Origin: JACQNR01 sp049515175
GTDB taxonomy: Bacteria; Acidobacteriota; Terriglobia; UBA7540
Reading direction: 5' to 3'
DNA: 31,646 bases
Assembly (NCBI GenBank): GCA_049515175.1
Contig: JBEKUI010000014.1
Location: 1-31,646, forward strand
The notes under the pieces are model-generated. The model saw only the letters and a list, made by a program, of their open reading frames with translations. It searched no databases and was not told the origin of the DNA. A program made the position numbers and the translations under genes. This document shows, piece after piece, positions 8,345 through 16,203 of this stretch; the first letter of the stretch is position 1, and the number at the start of each line of letters is the position of its first letter.

Positions 8345-9262
8345 TTGGCTAAGTTCTCCCCGGCAAGCATCCGCGTCCGCGCCTTCGCCAAGATCAACCT
8401 TGGCCTGAAGATTGCCGCCAAACGTCCTGACGGTTATCACGAAATCCGAACCGTCTATCAGACGGTGGCGCTCCATGACCGGCTCGCCCTATCGGTAAAA
8501 CGCGGCAAGGACACCATCGACCTGGAGTGCAGCGATCCATCAATCCCTTCCGGGCGTGGGAACCTCGTCTACCGCGCCTGTGAGCTCTGGCGGGCGGCGC
8601 GCGAGTTTCGTGGCGCGATTTCTCTCCAACTCGAGAAGCGAATCCCTTCCGGCTCAGGCCTGGGCGGCGCGAGCGCCGACGCGGCGGCGACACTGCTGGG
8701 CCTGGAACGGCTGACCGGCGACCGCCTGCCGCTCGCCGAACGGTTTCGGCTGGCGGCACAGCTCGGTTCGGACGTGCCGTTTTTCCTGCTCGGGGGACGC
8801 GCGCTTGGTATCGGGCGGGGGGAGGAAGTCTATCCGCTGGCCGACTTGCCGCGCCGGCATGTCCTGATTGTGTTTCCGGGATTCTCAGTTTCCACGGCGG
8901 TCGCCTACAAGGAAGCGGGACGGCTCCTGAAGGAAGAATTGACAAAACCTGTAAGAGCCTTTAACATATATTTTTTTGGCGCGTGGCCACATCATCCCCT
9001 GCAAGGGTGGGGGCCGGCCGAAAACGACTTCGAGCGCGTCGTTTTCGCGAGGTGGCCTGAGTTGGCACGCTTGAAACGCCAGCTCGTCCGGGCCGGAGCC
9101 GAAATCGCCTCACTTACCGGGAGCGGGTCAGCCGTTTTCGGTGTGTTCGATTCCGCCCCAAAGCTCACGCGCGCAACCGCTCTAATCCCAAGACGCTGGC
9201 AAACGTATCGAACGCGGACCCTGTCGCGGCCAGAGTACCTGAGAGCAGTTGAGAGTCGATAG
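8345..9262 (+). CDS. ispE: 4-diphosphocytidyl-2-C-methyl-D-erythritol kinase
   Basis: A 305-residue GHMP kinase of the MEP isoprenoid pathway that phosphorylates CDP-methylerythritol at the 2-hydroxyl. The N-terminal FAKINLGLKIAAKRPDGYHEI and the ATP-binding PSGSGLGGASADAAATLLGL are diagnostic. GSDVPFFLLGG and the C-terminal SLTGSGSAVFGVF complete the fold. No ATG or GTG lies near the expected start; the TTG at 8345 gives the right N-terminal length and follows AAGG about nine bases upstream, so a TTG start is called. An AT-rich patch inside the gene (8939-8980) contains a promoter-like sequence. The stop codon lies inside a heptad repeat. The TPR gene ends 37 bases upstream. Confidence 0.94.
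   Translation: MAKFSPASIRVRAFAKINLGLKIAAKRPDGYHEIRTVYQTVALHDRLALSVKRGKDTIDLECSDPSIPSGRGNLVYRACELWRAAREFRGAISLQLEKRIPSGSGLGGASADAAATLLGLERLTGDRLPLAERFRLAAQLGSDVPFFLLGGRALGIGRGEEVYPLADLPRRHVLIVFPGFSVSTAVAYKEAGRLLKEELTKPVRAFNIYFFGAWPHHPLQGWGPAENDFERVVFARWPELARLKRQLVRAGAEIASLTGSGSAVFGVFDSAPKLTRATALIPRRWQTYRTRTLSRPEYLRAVESR
8939..8967 (+). promoter_or_regulatory. Promoter-like sequence inside ispE
   Basis: TTGACA (8939-8944) is followed after 17 bases by TAACAT (8962-8967), in an unusually AT-rich stretch of a GC-rich gene. It could supply transcription to tRNA-Gln and the prs block, whose own upstream sequence is occupied by repeats. It lies about 390 bases before the tRNA. Confidence 0.4.
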
Positions 9263-9358
9263 TCAACAGTTGATAGCGAGAATCTGAAAGCCTGTTTCGC
9301 TGCCTCCAGTCGGCTTTTGACTGTTGACTGTCAACTTTCAACTGTTAACTGTTCTTTT
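9246..9358. repeat. Inverted pair of heptad-repeat arrays between ispE and tRNA-Gln
   Basis: Left arm 9246-9280 has five 7-base units (CAGTTGA, GAGTCGA, TAGTCAA and so on). Right arm 9317-9351 has five units of the reverse-complement type (TTGACTG, TCAACTG). The two arms face each other across about 36 bases, so the RNA could fold into a long imperfect hairpin. The left arm contains the ispE stop codon (9260-9262); the right arm ends seven bases before the tRNA. Confidence 0.75.
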
Positions 9359-9431
9359 GGGAGGTCGTCCAGTGGTAGGACACATGCCTTTGGAGCATGG
9401 AACCCTGGTTCGAATCCAGGCCTCCCAGCCA
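9358..9431 (+). tRNA. tRNA-Gln (anticodon UUG)
   Basis: A full cloverleaf can be drawn. The acceptor stem TGGGAGG (9358-9364) pairs with CCTCCCA (9421-9427). The D stem is GTCC/GGAC. The anticodon stem CATGC/GCATG encloses CTTTGGA with anticodon TTG (9390-9392). The T arm is CCTGG-TTCGAAT-CCAGG. The discriminator is G and CCA is encoded at 9429-9431. It lies 43 bases before prs and is probably processed from the same transcript. Confidence 0.97.
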
Positions 9432-9474
9432 GGGATTGGGAGCGGGGACGGCAACCGCAGCTGAGGACACAAGG

Positions 9475-10425
9475 ATGGCGAGCAACCGACATACGCTCAA
9501 GGTTTTCTCCGGCAACGCCCATCCGGCGCTGGCCAAAGAGATCTGCGAACACCTGGGTGTTCCTCTGGGTCAGGCGCAGATCGGCAGATTCCCGGACGGC
9601 GAAGTGCGCTTGCAGATCATGGAAAACGTGCGCGGCGCCGACGTCTTTCTGATTCAGCCGACGTGCAGCCCGGTGAACGACACCTTGATGGAGTTGCTGA
9701 TCCTGATTGACGCTTCGCGCCGCGCCTCCGCCGATCGCATCACCGCCGTGGTGCCCTACTACGGCTACGCGCGGCAGGACCGCAAGGACCGGCCACGCGT
9801 CCCCATCTCCTCGAAGCTCGTCGCCGACCTGCTGACCACCGCGGGGGCGCACCGCGTCCTGGCGCTGGACCTGCACGCTGGGCAGATTCAAGGTTATTTT
9901 AACATTCCCGTGGACCACCTTTACGCCATTCCGGTCACCGTCGATTACTTCCGCAAGCTCAAGCTCAAGAACCTGGTGGTGGTCTCGCCGGATCCGGGCG
10001 GAGTGGAGCGCGCGAGGGCGTTTGCCAAGAAGTTGAAGGTTCCCCTCGCCATCATCGACAAGCGGCGCGAGGACGCCCATGTGGTGGAGATGTTCAATGT
10101 CATCGGCGACGTGGTGGGGAAGACGTGCTTGATTGTCGACGACATGATCGACACCGGCGGGACGCTGGTGAAGGCGGTGGGCGCTCTGCTCGAGAAGGGC
10201 GCCGAGAAGGTTTATGCCTGCTGCACGCACGGAGTGTTCGCGGGCAACGCCATCGAGACGATTCGCGACTCGAAGCTCGAGCAGGTCGTCACGACGAATT
10301 CCATCCCGCTCTCCGAGGCGGGCGCGAAGTGCCCGAAGATTAAAGTGCTCAGCGTGGCGGGACTGCTCGCGAATGCGATTCGTTCCATTCACGATGAGAC
10401 CTCGGTGAGTCGGTTGTTTATTTGA
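9475..10425 (+). CDS. prs: Ribose-phosphate pyrophosphokinase (PRPP synthetase)
   Basis: The 316-residue enzyme transfers pyrophosphate from ATP to ribose-5-phosphate, giving PRPP for nucleotide, His and Trp synthesis. The class I signatures are present: FSGNAHPALAKEI, the flexible-loop region YGYARQDRKDRPRVPIS, DLHAGQIQGYFNIPVDHL, the ribose-phosphate site VVSPDPGGVERAR and the PRPP-binding LIVDDMIDTGGTL. Length is typical. The ATG at 9475 is chosen over an in-frame start inside the tRNA; GAGG lies eight bases upstream. It opens a gene run (prs, rplY, pth, rpsF, rpsR, rplI) with short gaps that is likely one operon. Confidence 0.97.
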   Translation: MASNRHTLKVFSGNAHPALAKEICEHLGVPLGQAQIGRFPDGEVRLQIMENVRGADVFLIQPTCSPVNDTLMELLILIDASRRASADRITAVVPYYGYARQDRKDRPRVPISSKLVADLLTTAGAHRVLALDLHAGQIQGYFNIPVDHLYAIPVTVDYFRKLKLKNLVVVSPDPGGVERARAFAKKLKVPLAIIDKRREDAHVVEMFNVIGDVVGKTCLIVDDMIDTGGTLVKAVGALLEKGAEKVYACCTHGVFAGNAIETIRDSKLEQVVTTNSIPLSEAGAKCPKIKVLSVAGLLANAIRSIHDETSVSRLFI

Positions 10426-10478
10426 TCTTAGAGGTTGGGACCCGCAAGGGTTGAAGTTTCGAAGGAGCAGGTAGGATT

Positions 10479-11189
10479 ATGTCTCAAGTTCTGACCGTTG
10501 AAGCCGATCCTCGCGAGGACTTCGGCAAGAATGCCTCCCGGCGGCTGCGGCACGATGGCCGCATTCCGGCCGTCGTGTACGGGGCGGGCGGGCCGGCCAT
10601 CCCGGTGACCGTTGACCCGCGCAAGATCGCCGACATTCTCCACTCCGAAGCGGGCCACAACGCCATCTTCACGCTGGAGATTCGGGGCAAGGCGCCGGCG
10701 CGCGTGATGCTGCGCGACTGGCAGGTGGACCCGGTCCTGGGGTCCCTCCTGCATGTCGATATGGTGCGCGTGGCGCTGGACGCGAAACTCAAGGTGAAAG
10801 TGCCGGTGCAGGTCACGGGCGAGGCCAAGGGCGTCAAGACGCAGGGGGGCATCTTTGAGTTCCTCCTGCGCGAGGTCGAGGTCGAGTGCCTTCCCGACGA
10901 TATCCCCGATCACTTCGTCATCGATGTCTCGGAGTTGCTGATCGGCAAGACGCTGCGCGTCGCGGACCTTCCGGCAAGCGACAAGTTCAAGGTCTTGACG
11001 GATGCCACCCGCGCCGTGGCCCACGTGGTCATTCTGAAGGTCGAGGAAGAGAAGCCGGCGGAGGTGGTCGAGGTGGCGGCGCCTGGCGAGCCGGAAGTGA
11101 TTCGCAAGGGCAAGGCGGAGGAAGAACCCGCCGAGGAAGAGGCCGGCGGCAAGAAAGAGAAGAAGGAGTCCAAACCGGTCTCGGGTTGA
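10479..11189 (+). CDS. rplY: 50S ribosomal protein L25, CTC/TL5 form
   Basis: A 236-residue member of the long L25 family (general stress protein CTC / TL5), which binds 5S rRNA in the central protuberance of the large subunit. The N-terminal L25 domain is clear (ASRRLRHDGRIPAVVYGAGG), followed by the beta-rich TL5 domain (EVEVECLPDDIPDHFVIDVS). The C-terminal tail of about 30 residues is rich in Glu and Lys and probably disordered. GAAGGAG lies about eleven bases before the ATG. The prs-rplY-pth order is widely conserved in bacteria and supports the call. Confidence 0.95.
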   Translation: MSQVLTVEADPREDFGKNASRRLRHDGRIPAVVYGAGGPAIPVTVDPRKIADILHSEAGHNAIFTLEIRGKAPARVMLRDWQVDPVLGSLLHVDMVRVALDAKLKVKVPVQVTGEAKGVKTQGGIFEFLLREVEVECLPDDIPDHFVIDVSELLIGKTLRVADLPASDKFKVLTDATRAVAHVVILKVEEEKPAEVVEVAAPGEPEVIRKGKAEEEPAEEEAGGKKEKKESKPVSG

Positions 11190-11213
11190 TGCGGCGGTGG
11201 CGGGAAGGGCAGC

Positions 11214-11795
11214 GTGAAACTGATTGTGGGCCTCGGCAACCCCGGCTACGAATACCACCTGACGCCGCACAACCTGGGATTCATGGCGGTGGATCGGCTG
11301 GCGGACGATTGCGGAGTCGATATTGCGCGGCGGGAAGCGCAAGCGGTGACCGCGTGCACCGAGCTCGAAGGCGAGCAGATTATCCTGGCCAAGCCGCAGA
11401 CTTACATGAACCTGAGCGGCATGGCGGTGGCGAGGCTGCTCGAGAAGTACGAACTGGCGCCGGCCGATTTGCTGGTGCTGGTGGACGATGTCGACCTTCC
11501 CCTTGGCATGTTGCGGATTCGGCCGCGAGGGAGCGCCGGCACGCACAACGGGTTGAAGTCAATCATCGGCTCGCTCCAGGCCGATGAGTTCGGCCGGGTA
11601 AGGCTCGGCGCCCGGCCCGAGCGCGAAGTGGACGACCGGGTCTCCTACGTTCTCGGCCAATTTCGCAAGGCGGATCTGGAGCACGTGGCGGAGATGCTCG
11701 AGCGGGCCGGTGAGGCCGTGCGAGTGATTTTGAAGGAGGGAATTCCTGCGGCGATGAACCGCTTTAACCAGCGTGTTCGGTCGCCTGAGGCATAA
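11214..11795 (+). CDS. pth: Peptidyl-tRNA hydrolase
   Basis: The 193-residue enzyme releases peptides from peptidyl-tRNA that dropped off the ribosome. Diagnostic segments are IVGLGNPGYEYHLTPHNLGFMAVD, with the catalytic His and neighbouring Asn, KPQTYMNLSG, and LVLVDDVDLPLGMLRIRPRGSAGTHNGLKSI. It begins with GTG at 11214, preceded by GGAAGGG at good spacing, 24 bases after the rplY stop. The rpsF start follows six bases after its stop, consistent with one transcript. Confidence 0.96.
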   Translation: MKLIVGLGNPGYEYHLTPHNLGFMAVDRLADDCGVDIARREAQAVTACTELEGEQIILAKPQTYMNLSGMAVARLLEKYELAPADLLVLVDDVDLPLGMLRIRPRGSAGTHNGLKSIIGSLQADEFGRVRLGARPEREVDDRVSYVLGQFRKADLEHVAEMLERAGEAVRVILKEGIPAAMNRFNQRVRSPEA

Positions 11796-11801
11796 ATCGC
11801 G

Positions 11802-12218
11802 ATGCGCAAATACGAGATTATTTTTGTGGTCAGACCGGATGTCAACGATGAGGACCTCGATAAGCTCGTCACCCAAATGCAGGGTGTGGCGACCGGTGCG
11901 GGCGGGACCATTGAAAAGGTTGAGAAAATGGGCCGCCGCCGCCTTGCCTATCGAGTGGCGCGCCAGCGCGAGGGGTTGTACATCCTCTTCGTGCTGGAAG
12001 GCAATGGCGACACGGTGAAGGAGTTTGAGCGCCGGCTCAAGGTGACCGACTCGGTCATCAAATACCTGACGGTTCGAGTGGATGAAGAGCTGAAACGGGC
12101 GGAGAAGTTTAAGGCTATGCGGGCCAAGCAGGAGGCCCGCCGGCCACGTTCCAAGCCCGCACCTGCGGCGGCTCCTCCGGCGGCTCCTCAGGTTACGGCC
12201 GAGCCAGCCCAGGGATGA
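11802..12218 (+). CDS. rpsF: 30S ribosomal protein S6
   Basis: The 138-residue S6 protein binds 16S rRNA as a heterodimer with S18, encoded immediately downstream. The N-terminal MRKYEIIFVVRPDVNDEDLD and the central YRVARQREGLYILFV are characteristic. The chain ends in an Ala/Pro-rich, probably disordered tail of about 30 residues, common in long S6 variants. The ribosome site is poor (GAGG about 13 bases upstream), so translation may be coupled to pth, which stops only six bases before. Confidence 0.95.
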   Translation: MRKYEIIFVVRPDVNDEDLDKLVTQMQGVATGAGGTIEKVEKMGRRRLAYRVARQREGLYILFVLEGNGDTVKEFERRLKVTDSVIKYLTVRVDEELKRAEKFKAMRAKQEARRPRSKPAPAAAPPAAPQVTAEPAQG

Positions 12219-12232
12219 AGGAGTGAATGGAT

Positions 12233-12529
12233 ATGGCAGATCAGAGACCCAGCGGTCCTCCGTCGGAGCGCCCAGGCAGGAAAGAGGGCGGCGCGCCCGG
12301 CGGACGAAGGCAATACTTCCGGCGACGCAAGGTTTGCAAGTTCTGCGCTGAGAAGATTGATTTTGTGGATTACAAGGATGTGCGGCTCATCGGGCAGTTC
12401 ATTTCAGAGCGCGGGAAGATCTTACCCCGGCGCCTGACGGGAACCTGCGCCCCGCACCAGCATTCGCTCACGACCGCCATTCGGCGCGCGCGGAGTATCG
12501 CTCTGCTGCCCTTTACGAGCGCGATCTAG
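12233..12529 (+). CDS. rpsR: 30S ribosomal protein S18
   Basis: S18 pairs with S6 on the platform of the small subunit. After a Gly/Pro-rich N-terminal extension of about 30 residues come the core motifs: RRRKVCKFCAEKIDFVDYKDV, FISERGKILPRRLTGTCA and HQHSLTTAIRRARSIALLPF. The ATG at 12233 is preferred to the in-frame ATG at 12227, because AAGGAG at 12218-12223 is nine bases before the former and only three before the latter. The ribosome site overlaps the end of rpsF, indicating coupling. Confidence 0.95.
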   Translation: MADQRPSGPPSERPGRKEGGAPGGRRQYFRRRKVCKFCAEKIDFVDYKDVRLIGQFISERGKILPRRLTGTCAPHQHSLTTAIRRARSIALLPFTSAI

Positions 12530-12625
12530 TCCCAAGGGTCCGGGAAGGGGCGGCCTGCCCCCCCTGTGGAGGTTGTGGCGCTGCGCAGCGCGTCGCGGGC
12601 GAACTGAACTGAGGGAGTTTCTTCG

Positions 12626-13108
12626 ATGGAAATCATTCTGTTACAGGATGTCGACAAACTGGGAAATCGCGGTCAGATTGTGACCGTGGCTGACGGCTAC
12701 GGCCGCAACTTTCTTCTGCCCAAGAAAATGGCGGTGCAGGCGACGCCGCAGAACCGCAAGTGGGTGAACCAGCAGCGCGTAAGGTTTCTGAAGCAGACGG
12801 CCAAAGAGCAGGCGGAGGCGGAGGAGCTTGCCAAGCTGGTTGCCGAAGTCTCGCTCACCTTCACGCGCAAGTCGGGTGAGCAGGGCCAGCTCTTCGGCTC
12901 GGTCACGGCGATGGACGTGGCCGAGGGCCTCGCCGCCCAGGGTTTCCGGATCGACCGGCGCAAGATTCAGCTCGATCCCCCCATCAAGCTGGTCGGCGAG
13001 TACAGCGTCCCGGTCCGCTTGCACCGCGAGGTCACGGCGGCCGTCAAGGTCAAGGTGGAAGGCGAGGCGCAGACTCCCGCGCCCGCCGCGGAAGAAACCA
13101 AGGCATAG
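12626..13108 (+). CDS. rplI: 50S ribosomal protein L9
   Basis: The 160-residue L9 protein has the classic two-domain layout: an N-terminal 23S rRNA-binding domain (MEIILLQDVDKLGNRG and VADGYGRNFLLPKKMAV), a long connecting helix, and a C-terminal domain (LFGSVTAMDVAEGL). GAGGGAG precedes the ATG at good spacing. The gap of 96 bases from rpsR contains a 14-base perfect palindrome (12578-12591) but no clear promoter, so it is probably co-transcribed with rpsF and rpsR. Confidence 0.96.
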   Translation: MEIILLQDVDKLGNRGQIVTVADGYGRNFLLPKKMAVQATPQNRKWVNQQRVRFLKQTAKEQAEAEELAKLVAEVSLTFTRKSGEQGQLFGSVTAMDVAEGLAAQGFRIDRRKIQLDPPIKLVGEYSVPVRLHREVTAAVKVKVEGEAQTPAPAAEETKA

Positions 13109-13238
13109 GGTGCGCGGTTTCCCGGCCCGCATCCAGGCGGCGGGAGGCTCGCACTTGCATTTTCGTTTCGCCGCGCGGCCATAACATCAGACAGCACGCT
13201 GACCTGGGTGTGAGGGTTTGGCCGCCGGGTGGGCAATG

Positions 13239-13299
13239 GTTTCCACAGGATGGGTGCGTCTTTCCACAAGTTTCTTGAGTTACCCACAAGAAATCCACA
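13239..13299 (+). promoter_or_regulatory. Cluster of four DnaA-box-like sites upstream of dnaB
   Basis: Four 9-mers end in the DnaA-box core CCACA, all in the same orientation: 13239-13247 GTTTCCACA, 13260-13268 CTTTCCACA, 13280-13288 TTACCCACA and 13291-13299 AAATCCACA. Compared with TTATCCACA they have 2, 2, 1 and 2 mismatches. Starts are 21, 20 and 11 bases apart, close to two, two and one helical turns, so all sites lie on one face of the DNA. They end 15 bases before the dnaB -35, suggesting DnaA control of dnaB or local helicase loading. Confidence 0.5.
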
Positions 13300-13313
13300 A
13301 CTTTCGCTCCCCA

Positions 13314-13341
13314 TTGACTTGAGTTAGGGCGGGAGCATAAT
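13314..13341 (+). promoter_or_regulatory. dnaB: dnaB promoter
   Basis: TTGACT (13314-13319) and CATAAT (13336-13341) are separated by 16 bases. The -10 ends only 13 bases before the ATG at 13355, so the mRNA is expected to begin within a few bases of the start codon. Confidence 0.6.
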
Positions 13342-13354
13342 ACAATTCTTCGTG

Positions 13355-14722
13355 ATGCCGGGCACACTGACAACCGATCGGACGTTCCCCCACAACCTCG
13401 AAGCGGAGCGCGTCTTGCTCGGCTCCGTCCTCCTCGACAACGGAGCGATCAACGTCGCGCTGGAGATCATCAACAAGGATGACTTCTTCGCCGAGGGTCA
13501 CCGCATCACGTTTGAGAAAATGGTGGCCATTTCGGAGAAGAACCGCACCATCGATCTGGTCACGCTCTCCGAAGAGCTCTCCAAGGAAGGCCTGCTCGAG
13601 AAAGTCGGCGGAGTGGCTTACCTCGCGGCGCTCACCGATGGCGTTCCGGTGGGGAGCGCGGCCTCGGTCTCCGAGTACACCCGCATCGTCAAGGAGAAGT
13701 CGGTCATCCGGCGGTTGATGAATGCTTCCTACAACGTCATCTCGCGCTGCATGGAGGCTAGCGAAGACCCCGAAGCACTCATCGATCTGGCGCAGAGCCA
13801 GATCTTTGAAATCGCCGAGCAGAAGGTTCCGTCCGGCTTCCTGGGCATTCGTGACATCGTCAAGTCGAGTTTCGGCACGATCGATGTGCTGTTTGACCGC
13901 GGCCAGCGGGTGACGGGGGTCGAGACGGGCTTCGAAGAGCTCGACAACATGACCTCGGGGCTGCAGGCCGGCGAACTCATCATCGTTGCGGCGCGCCCCT
14001 CGCTGGGCAAGACGGCGCTGGCGCTCAATATCGCCGCTCACGCCGCCTTCCAGGGGAAGGTGGTGGGAGTTTTCTCGCTCGAAATGAGCAAGGAATCGCT
14101 GCTCATCCGCCTGCTGTGCTCGGAGGCGCGCATCGACAGCCACAAACTGCGCACCGGCTTTTCCAGCCGCGAGGATTGGAACCAGATGACCAAGGCACTG
14201 GGCCGCCTTGCCGAGGCTCCGCTCTTTATCGACGACGCTCCGGCGCTCAGCATCATGCAGATTCGCGCCCGCGCCCGCCGGATGAAGGCGGATAAAGGAC
14301 TCGACCTGCTGGTCGTTGATTACCTGCAACTGGTCGCCGGGCACGGCCGCTTCGAGAACCGCACGCAGGAAGTCAGCTTCATATCTCGCGGCCTGAAGAG
14401 CATCGCCAAGGAGTTGCACGTTCCGGTTTTGGCGCTCTCGCAGTTGAGCCGCGCGCCCGAGGAGCGGCCCGGGCACCGCCCGCAACTCTCCGACCTCCGC
14501 GAGTCGGGATCCATCGAGCAGGACGCGGACGTGGTGCTGTTTATCTTCCGCGAGGACGTCTACAAGCGCACGGGCGAGGATGAAGAAGGCGAGCCGGCGG
14601 GCCGGACGGAGCTCATCGTCGGCAAGCAGCGCAATGGCCCCACCGGCAACGTGCGCGTCGTGTTCATCAAGCGCTACGCGCGGTTTGAGAATCTTTCGCG
14701 TGAGCACGCGTCCGAGGGCTAA
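13355..14722 (+). CDS. dnaB: Replicative DNA helicase DnaB
   Basis: The 455-residue hexameric helicase unwinds DNA ahead of the fork. The N-terminal domain (FPHNLEAERVLLGSVLLDNG) and the RecA-like C-terminal domain are complete. Walker A is ARPSLGKTALALNIA, Walker B is LDLLVVDYLQLV, and the C-terminal DLRESGSIEQDADVVLFIFRED and LIVGKQRNGPTGNVRVVF are family signatures. The ATG at 13355 (or GTG at 13352) has no ribosome site; together with the close promoter this suggests a leaderless message. The rplI-dnaB-alr neighbourhood is common in bacteria. Confidence 0.97.
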   Translation: MPGTLTTDRTFPHNLEAERVLLGSVLLDNGAINVALEIINKDDFFAEGHRITFEKMVAISEKNRTIDLVTLSEELSKEGLLEKVGGVAYLAALTDGVPVGSAASVSEYTRIVKEKSVIRRLMNASYNVISRCMEASEDPEALIDLAQSQIFEIAEQKVPSGFLGIRDIVKSSFGTIDVLFDRGQRVTGVETGFEELDNMTSGLQAGELIIVAARPSLGKTALALNIAAHAAFQGKVVGVFSLEMSKESLLIRLLCSEARIDSHKLRTGFSSREDWNQMTKALGRLAEAPLFIDDAPALSIMQIRARARRMKADKGLDLLVVDYLQLVAGHGRFENRTQEVSFISRGLKSIAKELHVPVLALSQLSRAPEERPGHRPQLSDLRESGSIEQDADVVLFIFREDVYKRTGEDEEGEPAGRTELIVGKQRNGPTGNVRVVFIKRYARFENLSREHASEG

Positions 14723-14791
14723 CGTGGCCCCATCCTGCCATCCCTGCGGTTCGCCCTCCCCCACGGATTCCGCCGCCCTGCCGGAGACTGC

Positions 14792-15943
14792 TTGAGCAAT
14801 CACGCCGACAAACTCCTGCGCCCCACCTGGGCGGAAATTTCCCTCCCCAAGCTGCGGCGGAACTGCGCGCGGGTGCGCGCCCTGGCCGGAACGCGACAAG
14901 TCATGGCGGTCGTAAAGGCCGACGCCTACGGGCATGGTGCGGTGGCGGTCGCCCAGTGCCTGGCGGGCTGCGGTGTGGATTGGTTTGGCGTCGCGACGGT
15001 GGAAGAGGCCATCGAACTGCGCGAGGCGGGCATCCGGCAGCCCATCCTTCTGCTGGGCGGGCTCTACATGAGCGACCCGGCTCACCTTTTCGAGTACGAC
15101 CTCATCCCCACTGTGTCATCCACGGCGCGCCTGGACACCTACGCCGAATGCGCGCGCCGTTCCGGGCGGCCCATCGAGTTTCACCTCAAGCTCGACACGG
15201 GCATGGGCCGACTGGGGCTGCCTCCCGAGCGACTGGCGTCGTTCCTGAGGCACTATCGCGAACTGCAAGGACTGAAGCTGACCGGTTTCCTGACCCACCT
15301 CGCTTCGGCCGAAGACCGTGTGGCTTCCCAGACCGACGAGCAGGCGGCGACCTTCCGTTCCAGCCTCGGATTCCTGCGCGGCGAGGGAATTGAGCCCCAA
15401 TGGGTGCATGTTTCCAATAGCGCCGCCCTGCGGGCGGGGTTGGAGTTTCCCGAAAACTTGGTGCGGATCGGAGCCCTCTTCGCCGGCTACTGCGTCCCAT
15501 TGGTAACCTCGCCGGACCATCCGGTGAAGCCAGGAGAGCCTTTCGAACCGATACTCACCTTCAAGTCGCGGGTCGTTTATCTGAAGGACGTTCCCAGCGG
15601 CACGCCCCTCGGCTACGGCGGCGCCTATCATACGCGCCGCCCGTCGCGCATCGCGACGGTGCCGGTGGGCTACGCGGACGGCCTGAGCCGCGGCCTCTCC
15701 AATCGCGGACGGGCCATCATCCGCGACCGCTACGCGCGCATCGTCGGCAACATCAGCATGGATTTGAGCCTGCTCGATGTGACCGACATCGCCGGCGTGG
15801 ACATCGGTGACGAGGTCACGCTGCTGGGCGCCACCGAGCATTGCTCCATCGATGCCCTCGAGGTGGCCCGGGAACTCGGTACGGTCCCCTACGAAGTCCT
15901 CTGCTCGGTCGGCAAACGCGTTCCGCGCCTCTACGTCGAGTAA
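14792..15943 (+). CDS. alr: Alanine racemase
   Basis: The 383-residue PLP enzyme interconverts L- and D-alanine for peptidoglycan. The PLP-lysine motif AVVKADAYGHGAVAV (Lys42) and the C-terminal domain with the catalytic Tyr region GTPLGYGGAYHT and VPVGYADGLSR are visible, as are GNISMDLSLLDVT and DEVTLLG. Translation appears to start at TTG 14792, with GGAG five bases upstream; the conserved domain begins about ten residues later (RPTWAEISLPKLRRN). It lies 69 bases after dnaB and may be co-transcribed with it. Confidence 0.95.
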   Translation: MSNHADKLLRPTWAEISLPKLRRNCARVRALAGTRQVMAVVKADAYGHGAVAVAQCLAGCGVDWFGVATVEEAIELREAGIRQPILLLGGLYMSDPAHLFEYDLIPTVSSTARLDTYAECARRSGRPIEFHLKLDTGMGRLGLPPERLASFLRHYRELQGLKLTGFLTHLASAEDRVASQTDEQAATFRSSLGFLRGEGIEPQWVHVSNSAALRAGLEFPENLVRIGALFAGYCVPLVTSPDHPVKPGEPFEPILTFKSRVVYLKDVPSGTPLGYGGAYHTRRPSRIATVPVGYADGLSRGLSNRGRAIIRDRYARIVGNISMDLSLLDVTDIAGVDIGDEVTLLGATEHCSIDALEVARELGTVPYEVLCSVGKRVPRLYVE

Positions 15944-15965
15944 CCCTGGCCCGCGAAGTGAGGGG

Positions 15966-15981
15966 TCGCGATCCTTCGCGA
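15966..15981 (+). terminator. Candidate terminator hairpin after alr
   Basis: TCGCGA repeats around a 4-base loop (15966-15971 and 15976-15981) and, being self-complementary, forms a 6-bp stem followed by TTT. It lies 23 bases after the alr stop. The T-run is short, so the call is tentative. The rest of the gap to 16203 shows no gene. Confidence 0.35.
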
Positions 15982-16203
15982 TTTCAGCGCCACCATCCTC
16001 TCAATGCACCGCCTGAGCTACGTCGGACGCTTCGCAACACTAATCCGATTCAGCAGTCCTAGATTCGGACAAGCGAATCCCAAAACCGGACAGCGCCCGG
16101 TGAATCAAGAATGTCCCAGCCTCGCACTTCCTTGTTTCTAAAGGGCTTATCTCCCGTTGATGTGGAGGCAAGATTGCCGGAGAGTACTCAGAGGACTCTT
16201 GCA

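Noticed and set aside
11796..11801. S6-S18 autoregulatory leader before rpsF
   Set aside because: Only six bases separate pth and rpsF, leaving no room for the known structure, and none is seen in the end of pth.
12578..12591. 14-base palindrome GCGCTGCGCAGCGC as an operator
   Set aside because: GC-only palindromes of this size are common in such GC-rich DNA, and no promoter lies beside it.
13239..13341. Replication origin
   Set aside because: DnaA-like boxes are present, but there is no clear AT-rich unwinding element and no dnaA, dnaN or gyrB nearby; promoter control is simpler.
13280..15085. 601-residue open frame on the minus strand across dnaB
   Set aside because: It mirrors the dnaB coding sequence; high GC removes stops from the antisense frame. 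No family motif or ribosome site, whereas DnaB is unmistakable.
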